Assembly (NCBI RefSeq): GCF_016134045.1
Contig: NZ_CP065915.1
Coordinates: 992,001-1,056,000, forward strand
Length of the DNA: 64,000 nucleotides
From: Pelagovum pacificum
GTDB taxonomy: Bacteria; Pseudomonadota; Alphaproteobacteria; Rhodobacterales; Rhodobacteraceae
Reading direction: 5' to 3'
Shown: in pieces, positions 18,005 to 24,831 of the stretch
Layout: every line of letters starts with the position of its first letter
How positions within the stretch are numbered: the first letter of the stretch is position 1
Program-made: the position numbers and the translations under genes
The notes under the pieces: generated by a model
What the model was told of the DNA's origin: nothing
Database searches by the model: none
The model's input: only the letters and a program-made list of their open reading frames with translations

Positions 18005-18026
18005 GAGCCGCATTAGGCAGCGGCTC
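18005..18026 (+). terminator. Weak hairpin after the SEC-C cargo gene
   Basis: A perfect 7-base inverted repeat (GAGCCGC and GCGGCTC) with an 8-base loop follows the cargo gene stop by 12 bases. There is no T-run, so it may be a transcript stabiliser, a rho-type stop or chance. Confidence 0.3.
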
Positions 18027-18258
18027 CAAGCCTTATCAATTCGATAGCCTCGAGAATAGGCTTTGGCCCGCGGCCTAGATGCTTATCAATCGGCGGAGGT
18101 CAATACCAAACCGGTCGGTAGAGGCTGACTCATGGCAATTAGCGATCTCATCAAGTCGCGTCGACTATGAGGACGAGGAATTCGTAGCGGCCAGCCTTTT
18201 GCTCGTCTTTCGAAGCAATGGTGGAGTCGACTTTCGACAAAAACATGGGTTAGACCGA

Positions 18259-18708
18259 ATGGCACTCTTGAGAATGGCGAGAGGCATCGCCGACCACTTC
18301 CCGATCCGCGTGACAGAATGGGCCATGATCGTGCCGGCCTTCGGCATGGGCGTCGCGCTCTGGCTGCAGGACGATATGTTCACCACGTCGCCGAGCTTCG
18401 CAAAGCTCGCACAATGGGGCGACGAAAGCATGTGGTGCGTCCTCGTGTTGCTCTGTGCCGTTGCCCGGCTGGGCGCCCTGACGATCAACGGCAGCTTCCA
18501 AGCGTTCCCCTACACGCCACACCTGCGCGCAGCGGCCTCCCTCATTGGGATCACCTTCTGGGGCCAGTACTCAATCGGGTTTCTCGCGGCTGCCCTCTAC
18601 GGAGGCGGTGCTTGGTCAGGAGTGATCGCCTACTCGACGTTCGTGATCCTCGAGCTCGTCAATCTGTCCCGGTCGACCGGCGACATCCGCCGGGTGAGGG
18701 GGAAGTGA
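18259..18708 (+). CDS. Phage membrane protein upstream of the lysis cassette
   Basis: This gene encodes 149 residues from the ATG at 18259. Sixty further in-frame codons upstream (from 18079) are not hydrophobic and look less protein-like, so the shorter start is preferred although its ribosome site is weak. The protein has about four membrane segments (VTEWAMIVPAFGMGVALWL, WCVLVLLCAVARLGALTI, an LIGITFWGQYSIGFLAAAL segment and VIAYSTFVILELVNL). Similar 150-residue membrane proteins are common beside lysis genes in Rhodobacterales prophages. A holin or holin-partner role is possible. Confidence 0.65.
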   Translation: MALLRMARGIADHFPIRVTEWAMIVPAFGMGVALWLQDDMFTTSPSFAKLAQWGDESMWCVLVLLCAVARLGALTINGSFQAFPYTPHLRAAASLIGITFWGQYSIGFLAAALYGGGAWSGVIAYSTFVILELVNLSRSTGDIRRVRGK

Positions 18709-19035
18709 ATGTGGGACTCGCTCAAAGATGCCGCCTGGCTCGACAGTGCCAGCGCCTTTCTTCTGGCTGTAAGTGCCGTCCTCGCCGTTCTCTTTGGCTA
18801 TCGGTCGGCGCGACCGCGTGGTGAACAGCCGGCTGAGCCGCAGCAGCTTTCGGTCGCTGGTGCTCTGATCGATGGTCAGGAGGCGAGAAAGCTGCGCGCG
18901 TCGATCGATGCCAACACCGACGCGCTGCACAACAACACCGAGGCTGCCAAGGGCGTCTCGGTCGCCGCAGAGCGCATGGAACGTTCGCTCGGCGATGTGA
19001 AGGACGAACTAATCCGGAGTCAGTACCGCAAGTAG
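18709..19035 (+). CDS. Small membrane-anchored coiled-coil phage protein
   Basis: This gene encodes 108 residues beginning directly after the preceding stop. One N-terminal membrane segment (ASAFLLAVSAVLAVLFGY) is followed by a charged helical tail (KLRASIDANTDALHNNTEAAKG and on) that likely forms a coiled coil. This layout is seen in holin-associated and spanin-like phage proteins. It probably works with the membrane protein upstream in lysis timing. Confidence 0.6.
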   Translation: MWDSLKDAAWLDSASAFLLAVSAVLAVLFGYRSARPRGEQPAEPQQLSVAGALIDGQEARKLRASIDANTDALHNNTEAAKGVSVAAERMERSLGDVKDELIRSQYRK

Positions 19036-19146
19036 CAAGGGCAGGGCTTTGCTCTGTCGAAAGCAAGGGGTCGGCAGTTTGACGTGATGCCGAGCACGGG
19101 CCCCGTCGAAATCTGCCGCTGATCACCACAACCGTCAATTGAAACC

Positions 19147-19168
19147 AGCCCGCCTCGCGCGGGCTTTT
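19147..19168 (+). terminator. Intrinsic terminator upstream of the endolysin gene
   Basis: AGCCCGC at 19147 pairs with GCGGGCT at 19159, with a 5-base loop and a short T-run after it. It separates the small membrane gene from the endolysin gene, so late transcription could be reduced here before the lysis genes. Confidence 0.6.
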
Positions 19169-19204
19169 CCGCGTCCACGCGACGCTCATCCATGGAGACG
19201 CGAC

Positions 19205-20002
19205 ATGCGCTTCGTTCCCAACTCCCGCACGATCATCGCCCGCGCTCACTCGATGTGGGCGTTCTACCTCGGCCTGCTGTTCATCTGGTTGCCCGAGATC
19301 ATCTACCTCGCCGCCGGCATCGACACGAACCCGCGCGTCTGGTTCATCCTCGGCACGGTCGCGATCCTCTACGGCATCGTCGGCCGGTTGCTCGACCAGT
19401 CGATCGACCGCTCGAAGGTCGAAAGCCCGGCATGGATCGCTGGCCTGGCTGTGCTCGTGGTCGGCGCGGTCCTCTGGTCCGACATCCGGACGCCGGCGCC
19501 TGAACCGCGCCTCGAGCCGCTCCCGGTCAGCCAGACGGCCGAGTCCGCCACGATGGGCGTCGCCGTCCCGCTGGTCGCCCGGTGGGAGGGGCTGCGCACC
19601 GAGGCCTACCTCGACCCCGTCGGCGTCCCGACCATCTGCTACGGGCACACCAGCGGCGTCCGGCTCGGTGACCGCATGAGCGAGAGCCAGTGCCAGGCTC
19701 TGCTCGACACGGAACTCCGCGACTACCGGGCAAGCCTGCACCACTACTTCACGCCGCAGACCATTTCCGGCCGCCTGACGCCGTACCGGGACGCCGCCTA
19801 CACCTCGTTTGCCTACAATGTCGGGACGGCGGGGGCAGGGGGCTCCACCGCGACCAGGCGGCTCAATGCGGGCGACATCGCCGGCGGCTGTGAGGCGCTG
19901 ACCTGGTGGAACAAGGCTGGCGGGCGCGTGATGCGCGGCCTCGTCAATCGTCGGGCCGAAGAGCGCGATCTCTGCCTTCGCGGCCTCGGGACCCGGACAT
20001 GA
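19205..20002 (+). CDS. Membrane domain (holin-like) fused to GH24 lysozyme endolysin
   Basis: This gene encodes 265 residues from the ATG at 19205, which has a GGAGACG ribosome site 4 bases upstream. Residues 1 to 95 carry three membrane segments (about 18 to 38, 46 to 62 and 77 to 92) and resemble the small DUF7940-type phage membrane proteins. Residues about 115 to 265 are a GH24 lysozyme that cuts the glycan strands of peptidoglycan. The catalytic triad is complete with T4-lysozyme spacing: Glu128, Asp137, Thr143 (GxTxCYGHT context). Fusion of a holin-like membrane part to the endolysin means the enzyme is membrane-tethered. The stop overlaps the next gene as ATGA. Confidence 0.88.
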   Translation: MRFVPNSRTIIARAHSMWAFYLGLLFIWLPEIIYLAAGIDTNPRVWFILGTVAILYGIVGRLLDQSIDRSKVESPAWIAGLAVLVVGAVLWSDIRTPAPEPRLEPLPVSQTAESATMGVAVPLVARWEGLRTEAYLDPVGVPTICYGHTSGVRLGDRMSESQCQALLDTELRDYRASLHHYFTPQTISGRLTPYRDAAYTSFAYNVGTAGAGGSTATRRLNAGDIAGGCEALTWWNKAGGRVMRGLVNRRAEERDLCLRGLGTRT

Positions 20003-20127
20003 ATCCGTTCGCCGCCTTCGCCGCGATCGGCGTCCTGATCGCGGCCTACGCGCAGGGATGGCTGCTGCCGGCGATCGGCTTGCTTCTGGTGTGCCTCTAC
20101 CTCTGGCAAGTCGGAAAGCACCTCTGA
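19999..20127 (+). CDS. Small hydrophobic lysis-cassette protein
   Basis: This gene encodes 42 residues, almost entirely one or two membrane segments (AAFAAIGVLIAAYAQGWLL and AIGLLLVCLYLWQVG) with a short basic tail. It overlaps the endolysin stop by ATGA and ends in TGATG with the next gene. By size and place it could be a holin, antiholin or small accessory protein. It is supported by gene order rather than by a recognised family. Confidence 0.6.
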   Translation: MNPFAAFAAIGVLIAAYAQGWLLPAIGLLLVCLYLWQVGKHL

Positions 20128-20309
20128 TGCGCGTCGCGGTCATCTGCACGGTGCTGGCCGCCGTGATCACCTCGGCCGTCTGGATCGGCCTCACTCGCGG
20201 GCGCGACGATCGCGACCGCCTTAGCACCGACGAAAGGATCGAAGATGCGCGCGACGCTTGCCCTGGTGATCTTCCTTGGCACGACCGGCTGCTCTGCTCC
20301 GATCGGTAG
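20127..20309 (+). CDS. Putative inner-membrane spanin subunit (Rz-like)
   Basis: This gene encodes 60 residues starting in TGATG overlap. An N-terminal membrane anchor (VAVICTVLAAVITSAVWIGL) is followed by a charged periplasmic segment (TRGRDDRDRLSTDERIEDAR) and a Cys-containing C-terminus. It sits directly after the endolysin region and overlaps a lipoprotein gene in another frame, the usual Rz/Rz1 arrangement. It is short for an i-spanin, so the call is moderate. Confidence 0.6.
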   Translation: MRVAVICTVLAAVITSAVWIGLTRGRDDRDRLSTDERIEDARDACPGDLPWHDRLLCSDR

Positions 20310-20463
20310 CTTGGCGGTATCGCAGGCGGAGGTCTGCGACGAGCTCGAGCGGCCGATCGCCGAGCTCCGCCGTGGGCTGACCGCCCATCCCGAAACGCAC
20401 GACGACGTCGGCGGACCGGGCGTCGAAGTCATCATCACCGCAGAGGCGGGGTGTCGTCTCTGA
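20245..20463 (+). CDS. Putative outer-membrane spanin lipoprotein (Rz1-like)
   Basis: This gene encodes 72 residues, beginning inside the upstream gene in a different frame. A signal with lipobox (IFLGTTGC) places the mature N-terminus at Cys16. The mature part has two more Cys residues and a CDELERPIAEL helix also seen in small lipoproteins of many Rhodobacterales phages. Together with the overlapping inner-membrane partner it probably disrupts the outer membrane at lysis. Confidence 0.68.
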   Translation: MRATLALVIFLGTTGCSAPIGSLAVSQAEVCDELERPIAELRRGLTAHPETHDDVGGPGVEVIITAEAGCRL

Positions 20464-20571
20464 TCCGCCGCCGGTCGGTCCACCGGCAAAACCACGGGGC
20501 CGCTGCCATGTCGCAAGCCTCGAAACACGGGGACCCGTTGTACGTTCTGACGTGCCCGTCCCGGCACAACC

Positions 20572-20606
20572 CCGCCCCTCGGCCTGCCCGGCCGGGGGGC
20601 TTTTTT
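20572..20606 (+). terminator. Strong terminator ending the prophage late transcript
   Basis: A GC-rich hairpin (GCCCCTCGGCC pairing with GGCCGGGGGGC, loop near 20585) is followed by six T residues. It lies 109 bases after the spanin lipoprotein stop and probably ends the late operon. Confidence 0.85.
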
Positions 20607-20702
20607 GATCCCGGGGGCTGATAATAATCGATCATGCAGTGTGCCGGGGCTACGATGTCGGCAAACTTCAAGACGGATAAGCTGTGAAGACGAGGGGGAT
20701 TT

Positions 20703-21140
20703 ATGACGAACTTGAAGGATTGTTGGGACAAATTGGAGATACTAGCGAAGCTACTTGGTGCTGTCCTAGTCCCAGTTGTCATAGGTGGCGCTGCGTACTT
20801 GTTGAATGATCGAATAGCGAAGCGGAGTGCGGCCGCCGACCTCATGGCGGTTGCGGTCGGGGTGTTACAGGAACCGGTTGAAGATGGCCGATTGAACGAT
20901 CCACTTCGCGATTGGGCGATCGCAGTGCTACAGTCGCCTGACGAAGTTGTGCCGTTGACTGACTCCGCTGCCAACGAACTAAATCTCAGATCCTTGAGTG
21001 CCCTTTATTCAGAGTTCGATTTAGAAAAAGGCTATTTCTTAACGCCGTGGCCAAGAAATGTCCCAGAGGGCGAGCTCTATGATCTGGACGATCTCATTCA
21101 AGAGCCTTATCGCAGAGAGGGCGCTGAGGGACCTCAGTAG
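20703..21140 (+). CDS. Hypothetical single-pass membrane protein
   Basis: This gene encodes 145 residues with one N-terminal membrane segment (LLGAVLVPVVIGGAAYLL) and a cytoplasmic or periplasmic acidic tail. The sequence LMAVAVGVLQEP followed by LRDWAIAVLQSPDEVVPL recurs, from memory, in a large unnamed family of small phage- and plasmid-borne membrane proteins. GC content is lower than in the virion genes. It lies outside the late operon, after the terminator, so it may be expressed from the prophage state. Function unknown. Confidence 0.65.
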   Translation: MTNLKDCWDKLEILAKLLGAVLVPVVIGGAAYLLNDRIAKRSAAADLMAVAVGVLQEPVEDGRLNDPLRDWAIAVLQSPDEVVPLTDSAANELNLRSLSALYSEFDLEKGYFLTPWPRNVPEGELYDLDDLIQEPYRREGAEGPQ

Positions 21141-21226
21141 GAACTAGGCCAGATGCCGTTGGACATCTAGAAGTCTCTCTCTCTGGGGCATTGGCATCTC
21201 ACACCTGTCGGCCTGAGTGCCCGCCA

Positions 21227-21448
21227 ATGCTCGATCCGCTCTTCCACGACGCCGCGACCCACCTGGAGATCACATGCTCGTCCTGCCGGCACACAGTTAC
21301 GATCTGGAGGAAGGATGCGGACGCGCAACTCGTGCTTCTCTCGCGCCATGAGTTCGAGCGCCGGGTCGTCTGCAGCCGTTGCGGCACGAAGCGGCCGTGG
21401 GTTAAAGCGCTGCCGCCGGAGCGGCGCGGGCCGAACCGGTTCGGTTGA
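21227..21448 (+). CDS. Small zinc-ribbon protein, copy 1
   Basis: This gene encodes 73 residues from the ATG at 21227, the start homologous to that of copy 2 at 23153; an in-frame start 12 codons earlier is not shared. Two CxxC pairs (CSSC and CSRC) about 30 residues apart form a probable zinc ribbon with a basic C-terminal end (PPERRGPNRFG). About 59 of 73 residues match copy 2. No DNA-binding helix beyond the ribbon is clear. It may be a small regulator or an accessory factor to a nucleic-acid enzyme. Confidence 0.7.
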   Translation: MLDPLFHDAATHLEITCSSCRHTVTIWRKDADAQLVLLSRHEFERRVVCSRCGTKRPWVKALPPERRGPNRFG

Positions 21449-21544
21449 GGCCGGAATTAAAGCGTCGTGGTTGTTGGAGCGATCGCGGATAATTGTTCGG
21501 CCAATAATATCCAAGGTATTGTAGTCTTACTTCCTAGATAATTT

Positions 21545-22075
21545 TTATCGGTACCGCAGGGCCTGCCTAGCTCTCTCGAGTACATCGACACCTTCATTCA
21601 CAATGTCATCTTGCAAGCTGACTATTGTCCTAGCAACTTCTGACCCATCAAGTTTCGCAACCAATTTATCATTCTCAACAGCATAACCGTTTGTAGTTAG
21701 CCTAAGAATTTCAACTTTTCGAATAAAGTCCGTCGCGTCGACCCCGGTTTCTGGCGCAAGCAACTTCAGTAGGTTGAGGTCCCTATTAAATTTTGACCGC
21801 AAGTCAATTTCCATTTGTGGTTGAGGATCAATTGGCTTGTTTGCCAAGATATATGCTGAGTGCATTTCGTAGGATCTGTCGGCTTTTTTGACTTCATCCA
21901 AGTTGGTTATCAGTTCTTTCACCAAGTTCGAGAAAACCTCATATCGCGCGCGCCGCTCGCCATTGTTCTGGTTTATCCAGTCTCTGAGGATTGGGAGAGG
22001 GACCGATATGACTGATGTGATTGCGGTGGCTGATGCCGAAATCAGGAGTGCGACATTTGCGATGGTCCATTCCAT
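21545..22075 (-). CDS. Hypothetical membrane-anchored protein
   Basis: This gene encodes 176 residues, the only minus-strand gene in the accessory strip before 24.8 kb. One membrane segment spans about residues 5 to 28 (IANVALLISASATAITSVIS). The rest is helical and charged, with no cysteine pairs or catalytic motif that I recognise. GC content is distinctly low, suggesting transfer from another source. It lies between zinc-ribbon copy 1 and the decayed copy. Function unknown. Confidence 0.6.
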   Translation of the reverse strand: MEWTIANVALLISASATAITSVISVPLPILRDWINQNNGERRARYEVFSNLVKELITNLDEVKKADRSYEMHSAYILANKPIDPQPQMEIDLRSKFNRDLNLLKLLAPETGVDATDFIRKVEILRLTTNGYAVENDKLVAKLDGSEVARTIVSLQDDIVNEGVDVLERARQALRYR

Positions 22076-22134
22076 ATTTCTCTCCCATTCTTCTTAGGTT
22101 GGCGAAGTCAAAAACATGATCTGCACCATGCATG

Positions 22135-22174
22135 TGTTGCCGCCGGATTGGTATAGGCCGAATCGGTTTGGTTG
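22135..22174 (+). pseudogene. Remnant of a third zinc-ribbon gene
   Basis: These 40 bases match the 3' end of zinc-ribbon copy 1, including the stop codon, at 31 of 40 positions. Eight of the nine differences are C to T or G to A changes. No upstream reading frame with the CxxC pairs is left. It reads LPPDWYRPNRFG where the intact copies read LPPERRGPNRFG. A short match like this could be chance, but the shared stop codon argues for a true remnant. Confidence 0.55.
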
Positions 22175-22451
22175 ACCCCGATCAATTTACTTTCATGGGC
22201 AGCAGTCTTACGAACCGTGCGGAGGCTCGCTGAACCTGGCAAACCGGCATTACCTCGGTCAAACCGGGAACAGAGCCCTTTTACATGACGCTCCCTTGGC
22301 GAAACACCAATAGCTTGGCGAGGGAGCGGGATGTTTACACCGAGCGTGTCAGGGGTTCACCGCCGTGTCGCTGCGAGCGGGGGTAGTGCGGCATGTTGCC
22401 CGTAACCGGGAAACCAGCGATGGTCCGGGCAACGTGCACGGGGGTTAAGAG
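22175..22451. other. Gene-free stretch before the YbjQ-family gene
   Basis: No convincing gene is seen. The sequence is of mixed GC and contains several similar AAACCGG/AACCGGG words at 22242 to 22272 and 22398 to 22410, which could be chance. The last 20 bases hold the ribosome site (AAGAG) of the downstream gene. No clear promoter was identified. Confidence 0.4.
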
Positions 22452-22934
22452 ATGAAGAAATGTGTAGACTGCGGAACCGAGATTGGGATGCTGACTTCCG
22501 CAGGACCTGAGGGCCGTCACTGCAAGCGTTGTAATGCCGCGCGCTTGAGGAGCGGCCCGACGGCCGCGGCTGCGCCGGCACCTCGCTTAACCGACGCTGA
22601 AATCGAGCGGGTATTGTTGACAACGGAAGTCAGCTCCGACCTTGCGATCACTGAACGGCTCGAAATCGTCACGGCCGAGTGCGCGTTCGGCATGCACATT
22701 TTCAAAGACCTCTTCGCAGAGGTGCGAGACATTGTTGGAGGGCGCTCTGCTGCGGTGCAAAAGACGATGCGGGAGTCGCGGCGAGTCGTTCTGTTCGAAC
22801 TGAAGAGAGAAGCTCGGCTTATTGGTGCCGACGCTGTGGTAGGGGTCGACCTCGACTACGTCGAACTCAGCGCGATGAAGAGCATGGTTCTGTTGGTCGC
22901 TTCCGGCACGGCAGTGCGCCTCGATCGCTCCTAA
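22452..22934 (+). CDS. YbjQ-family (UPF0145) protein with an N-terminal zinc ribbon
   Basis: This gene encodes 160 residues. Residues 4 to 27 form a CxxC...CxxC zinc ribbon. Residues about 55 to 157 match the YbjQ/UPF0145 fold, including VLLTTEVSSDL, the ECAFG motif, IVGGRSAA, the long helix EARLIGADAVVGVDLDYV and the closing ASGTAVRL. YbjQ proteins form homopentamers of unknown function and were once called heavy-metal-binding. The ribbon fusion is a variation on the plain 110-residue form. Confidence 0.82.
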   Translation: MKKCVDCGTEIGMLTSAGPEGRHCKRCNAARLRSGPTAAAAPAPRLTDAEIERVLLTTEVSSDLAITERLEIVTAECAFGMHIFKDLFAEVRDIVGGRSAAVQKTMRESRRVVLFELKREARLIGADAVVGVDLDYVELSAMKSMVLLVASGTAVRLDRS

Positions 22935-23152
22935 TGTGCCGCGCGACACCCACTTCTACACCGCTGATCCGTTTCCAAACGCGCCCGCAAGTCATTGATA
23001 TGTATGGCGTGGGATGCGCCACGGTTTCCACGCTAGATCGCTGAGAATACGTCGAAAACTTGCTCCTATCGGGTGCGCCATTACAAACTTCTTACCGGTT
23101 CAAAAGTCATCTACGTTTTCGCGACGCGTTCCCGGTGGTCTAAGGCCCGCCG

Positions 23153-23374
23153 ATGCCTCATGCGCTCTTCCACCACACCGCAACCCACCTCGAGCTGACC
23201 TGCACGTCCTGCCGGCATACGGCGACGATCTGGAGGATTAATGCCGACGCGCAGCTCGTGCTGCTGTACCGTCACGAGTTCGAGCGTCGGGTGGTCTGCA
23301 GCCGGTGCGGGTCGAAGTGGCCGTGGGTGAAGGCGCTGCCGCCGGAGCGGCGCGGGCAAAACCGGTTCGGTTGA
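23153..23374 (+). CDS. Small zinc-ribbon protein, copy 2
   Basis: This gene encodes 73 residues with two CxxC pairs (CTSC and CSRC), paralogous to the protein at 21227 to 21448 along its whole length, with most changes in the first 12 residues. The final stretch, ALPPERRGQNRFG, is almost unchanged. It is GC-richer than the gene-free DNA around it. No operon partner is evident, and no recognised family. The two copies bracket the hypothetical membrane gene and the YbjQ-family gene. Confidence 0.68.
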   Translation: MPHALFHHTATHLELTCTSCRHTATIWRINADAQLVLLYRHEFERRVVCSRCGSKWPWVKALPPERRGQNRFG

Positions 23375-23489
23375 TGTGACTGAGAATCCTTAGTCCGAAG
23401 CTGCTGTCGGCGATACCTCGAGTGCTTCGATCGTTCTGACTTGAGATCAGCGGAAACACGTCGGCGACCGGACTGTCTTATCTTCCAAT

Positions 23490-23518
23490 TTGACGACTTA
23501 GGGCAGGACCGTGTTAGA
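23490..23518 (+). promoter_or_regulatory. Candidate promoter of a small RNA
   Basis: A TTGACG hexamer at 23490 to 23495 is followed 17 bases later by GTTAGA at 23513 to 23518, a plausible sigma-70 pair in a GC-rich alphaproteobacterium. It lies just upstream of the hairpin and terminator at 23525 to 23600. Confidence 0.45.
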
Positions 23519-23524
23519 AGGCCA

Positions 23525-23600
23525 TCAGGTGAGATTGGTACCTTACCTGAGGATTTCAGCTTTTCGGGCGCCCACGTTCCTGCGTGGGCGCTCTTTTCTT
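23525..23600 (+). ncRNA. Candidate small RNA with its own terminator
   Basis: A transcript starting near 23525 would be about 75 to 80 bases: a first hairpin (TCAGGT at 23525 pairing with ACCTGA at 23545), a short A/T-rich linker and a strong terminator hairpin (9-base stem). There is no protein gene here that would use the terminator: the zinc-ribbon gene ends 190 bases earlier, and the exchanger starts 160 bases later. I do not recognise an RNA family. The evidence is structural only. Confidence 0.45.
23568..23600 (+). terminator. Strong intrinsic terminator
   Basis: GCGCCCACG at 23568 pairs with CGTGGGCGC at 23583 over a 6-base loop, followed by TCTTTTCTTT. It ends the candidate small RNA or, alternatively, read-through from the zinc-ribbon gene. 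Confidence 0.8.
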
Positions 23601-23762
23601 TACCCCTCATCACAACTGCTCGAAATTCGATATCCCGAACCCATTCGTCACCGTGATGACTTCCTTTGCATTAAGCATGCGCAACATATTGCTTTGTTGG
23701 AAGAATACCCTTGCTTGTCCGTTTGGACCGGCTAGGTGCCTTGACGTAAACGGGGGGCCTGC

Positions 23763-24737
23763 ATGATCACGACTTGGCTTCTGTTGCTGGGCGGGTTCGT
23801 CCTGCTGATCGTCGGTGGGGAGCTTCTGGTACGCGGGGCGGTCCAGATTGCCGAACGACTCGGGATGTCTCCCCTTGTGATCGGGTTGACGCTCGTCGGC
23901 TTCGGGACATCAATGCCGGAGCTGGTCACCTCGGTTCAGGCTGGCCTTAGCGGTTCACCTGGTATTGCCTATGGCAACATCGTCGGTTCGAACATCGCCA
24001 ATATCCTGTTGATCGCTGGCGTCTCGGCGGTGATGTGCCCCATCGTTGTAGCTCGGTCTGCATTGCGCCGCGACGCCTCGATCATGCTGCTGATCGCGAT
24101 CGCATTTGCATTTCTGGCGATGACGTTCCCTATGGGTCGCCTCATCGGTACGGCCATGGTGGCCGGACTCGTCGGCTATCTGATGTTTGTCATCCGACAG
24201 GAGCGCGGGTCTGGAGCCGCTGGAGCGATCCACGACAAAAGCACTGCCTTTTCGGAAGCGGACCTCTCGATTTCGAAGAGTTCGACGCAGAGCGGGCTAT
24301 TCGTGCCGCTCCTGATCGCGGCGGCGGGCCTTGGGTTGGTAGTTGCGGGTGGCTCCTTTCTTGTTTCCGGAGCCGTCGAAATCGCTCGCAACCTCGGTGT
24401 TTCGGAGACGGTCATCGGGCTGACCATCGTGGCAGTCGGGACTTCTATGCCCGAGCTCGTGACATCTGTCATCGCTGCATTGAAGCGGCAGGGTGATGTC
24501 GCCTTCGGTAACGTGGTCGGCTCCAATATCTACAATATCCTTGGAATTGGCGGAGCCACCGCTCTGATCGCTCCGTCGATGGTGCCGGCCGAGATCGTCC
24601 GCTTCGATGCTCCGCTCATGGTCTTCGTGTCGCTGGCGTTCGTCGTGTTCGCAGCTACTGGAATGAGGGTCGGTCGCAGAGAAGGCGCCGTGCTGGCCGC
24701 CGGCTACCTTGCTTACGTCTGGTTGCTTTGGCCTTAG
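23763..24737 (+). CDS. Calcium/sodium antiporter, CaCA family (YrbG-like)
   Basis: This 324-residue integral membrane protein has about ten hydrophobic segments. Both hallmark alpha-repeats are present: GTSMPELVTS at about residues 49 to 58 with GNIVGSN at 71 to 77, and GTSMPELVTS at about 226 to 236 with GNVVGSN at about 249 to 255. Acidic and Asn residues in these repeats bind the cations. It exchanges Ca2+ for Na+ (or H+) across the inner membrane. A G-rich ribosome site precedes the ATG. It lies convergent with the HPP-CBS gene. Confidence 0.93.
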   Translation: MITTWLLLLGGFVLLIVGGELLVRGAVQIAERLGMSPLVIGLTLVGFGTSMPELVTSVQAGLSGSPGIAYGNIVGSNIANILLIAGVSAVMCPIVVARSALRRDASIMLLIAIAFAFLAMTFPMGRLIGTAMVAGLVGYLMFVIRQERGSGAAGAIHDKSTAFSEADLSISKSSTQSGLFVPLLIAAAGLGLVVAGGSFLVSGAVEIARNLGVSETVIGLTIVAVGTSMPELVTSVIAALKRQGDVAFGNVVGSNIYNILGIGGATALIAPSMVPAEIVRFDAPLMVFVSLAFVVFAATGMRVGRREGAVLAAGYLAYVWLLWP

Positions 24738-24831
24738 ACTCCGGCTTTAGGCGAGGTGACGCCTAGGGGGAGTGAGAGAAGACTGAGGCCAAAGTACACG
24801 ACAAATCGGCCCAATCCTTATGTTTTGGAGA

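Noticed and set aside
18079..18258. 60-codon N-terminal extension of the membrane gene before the lysis cassette
   Set aside because: Non-hydrophobic and unlike the family; the start at 18259 fits related proteins better, though its ribosome site is weak.
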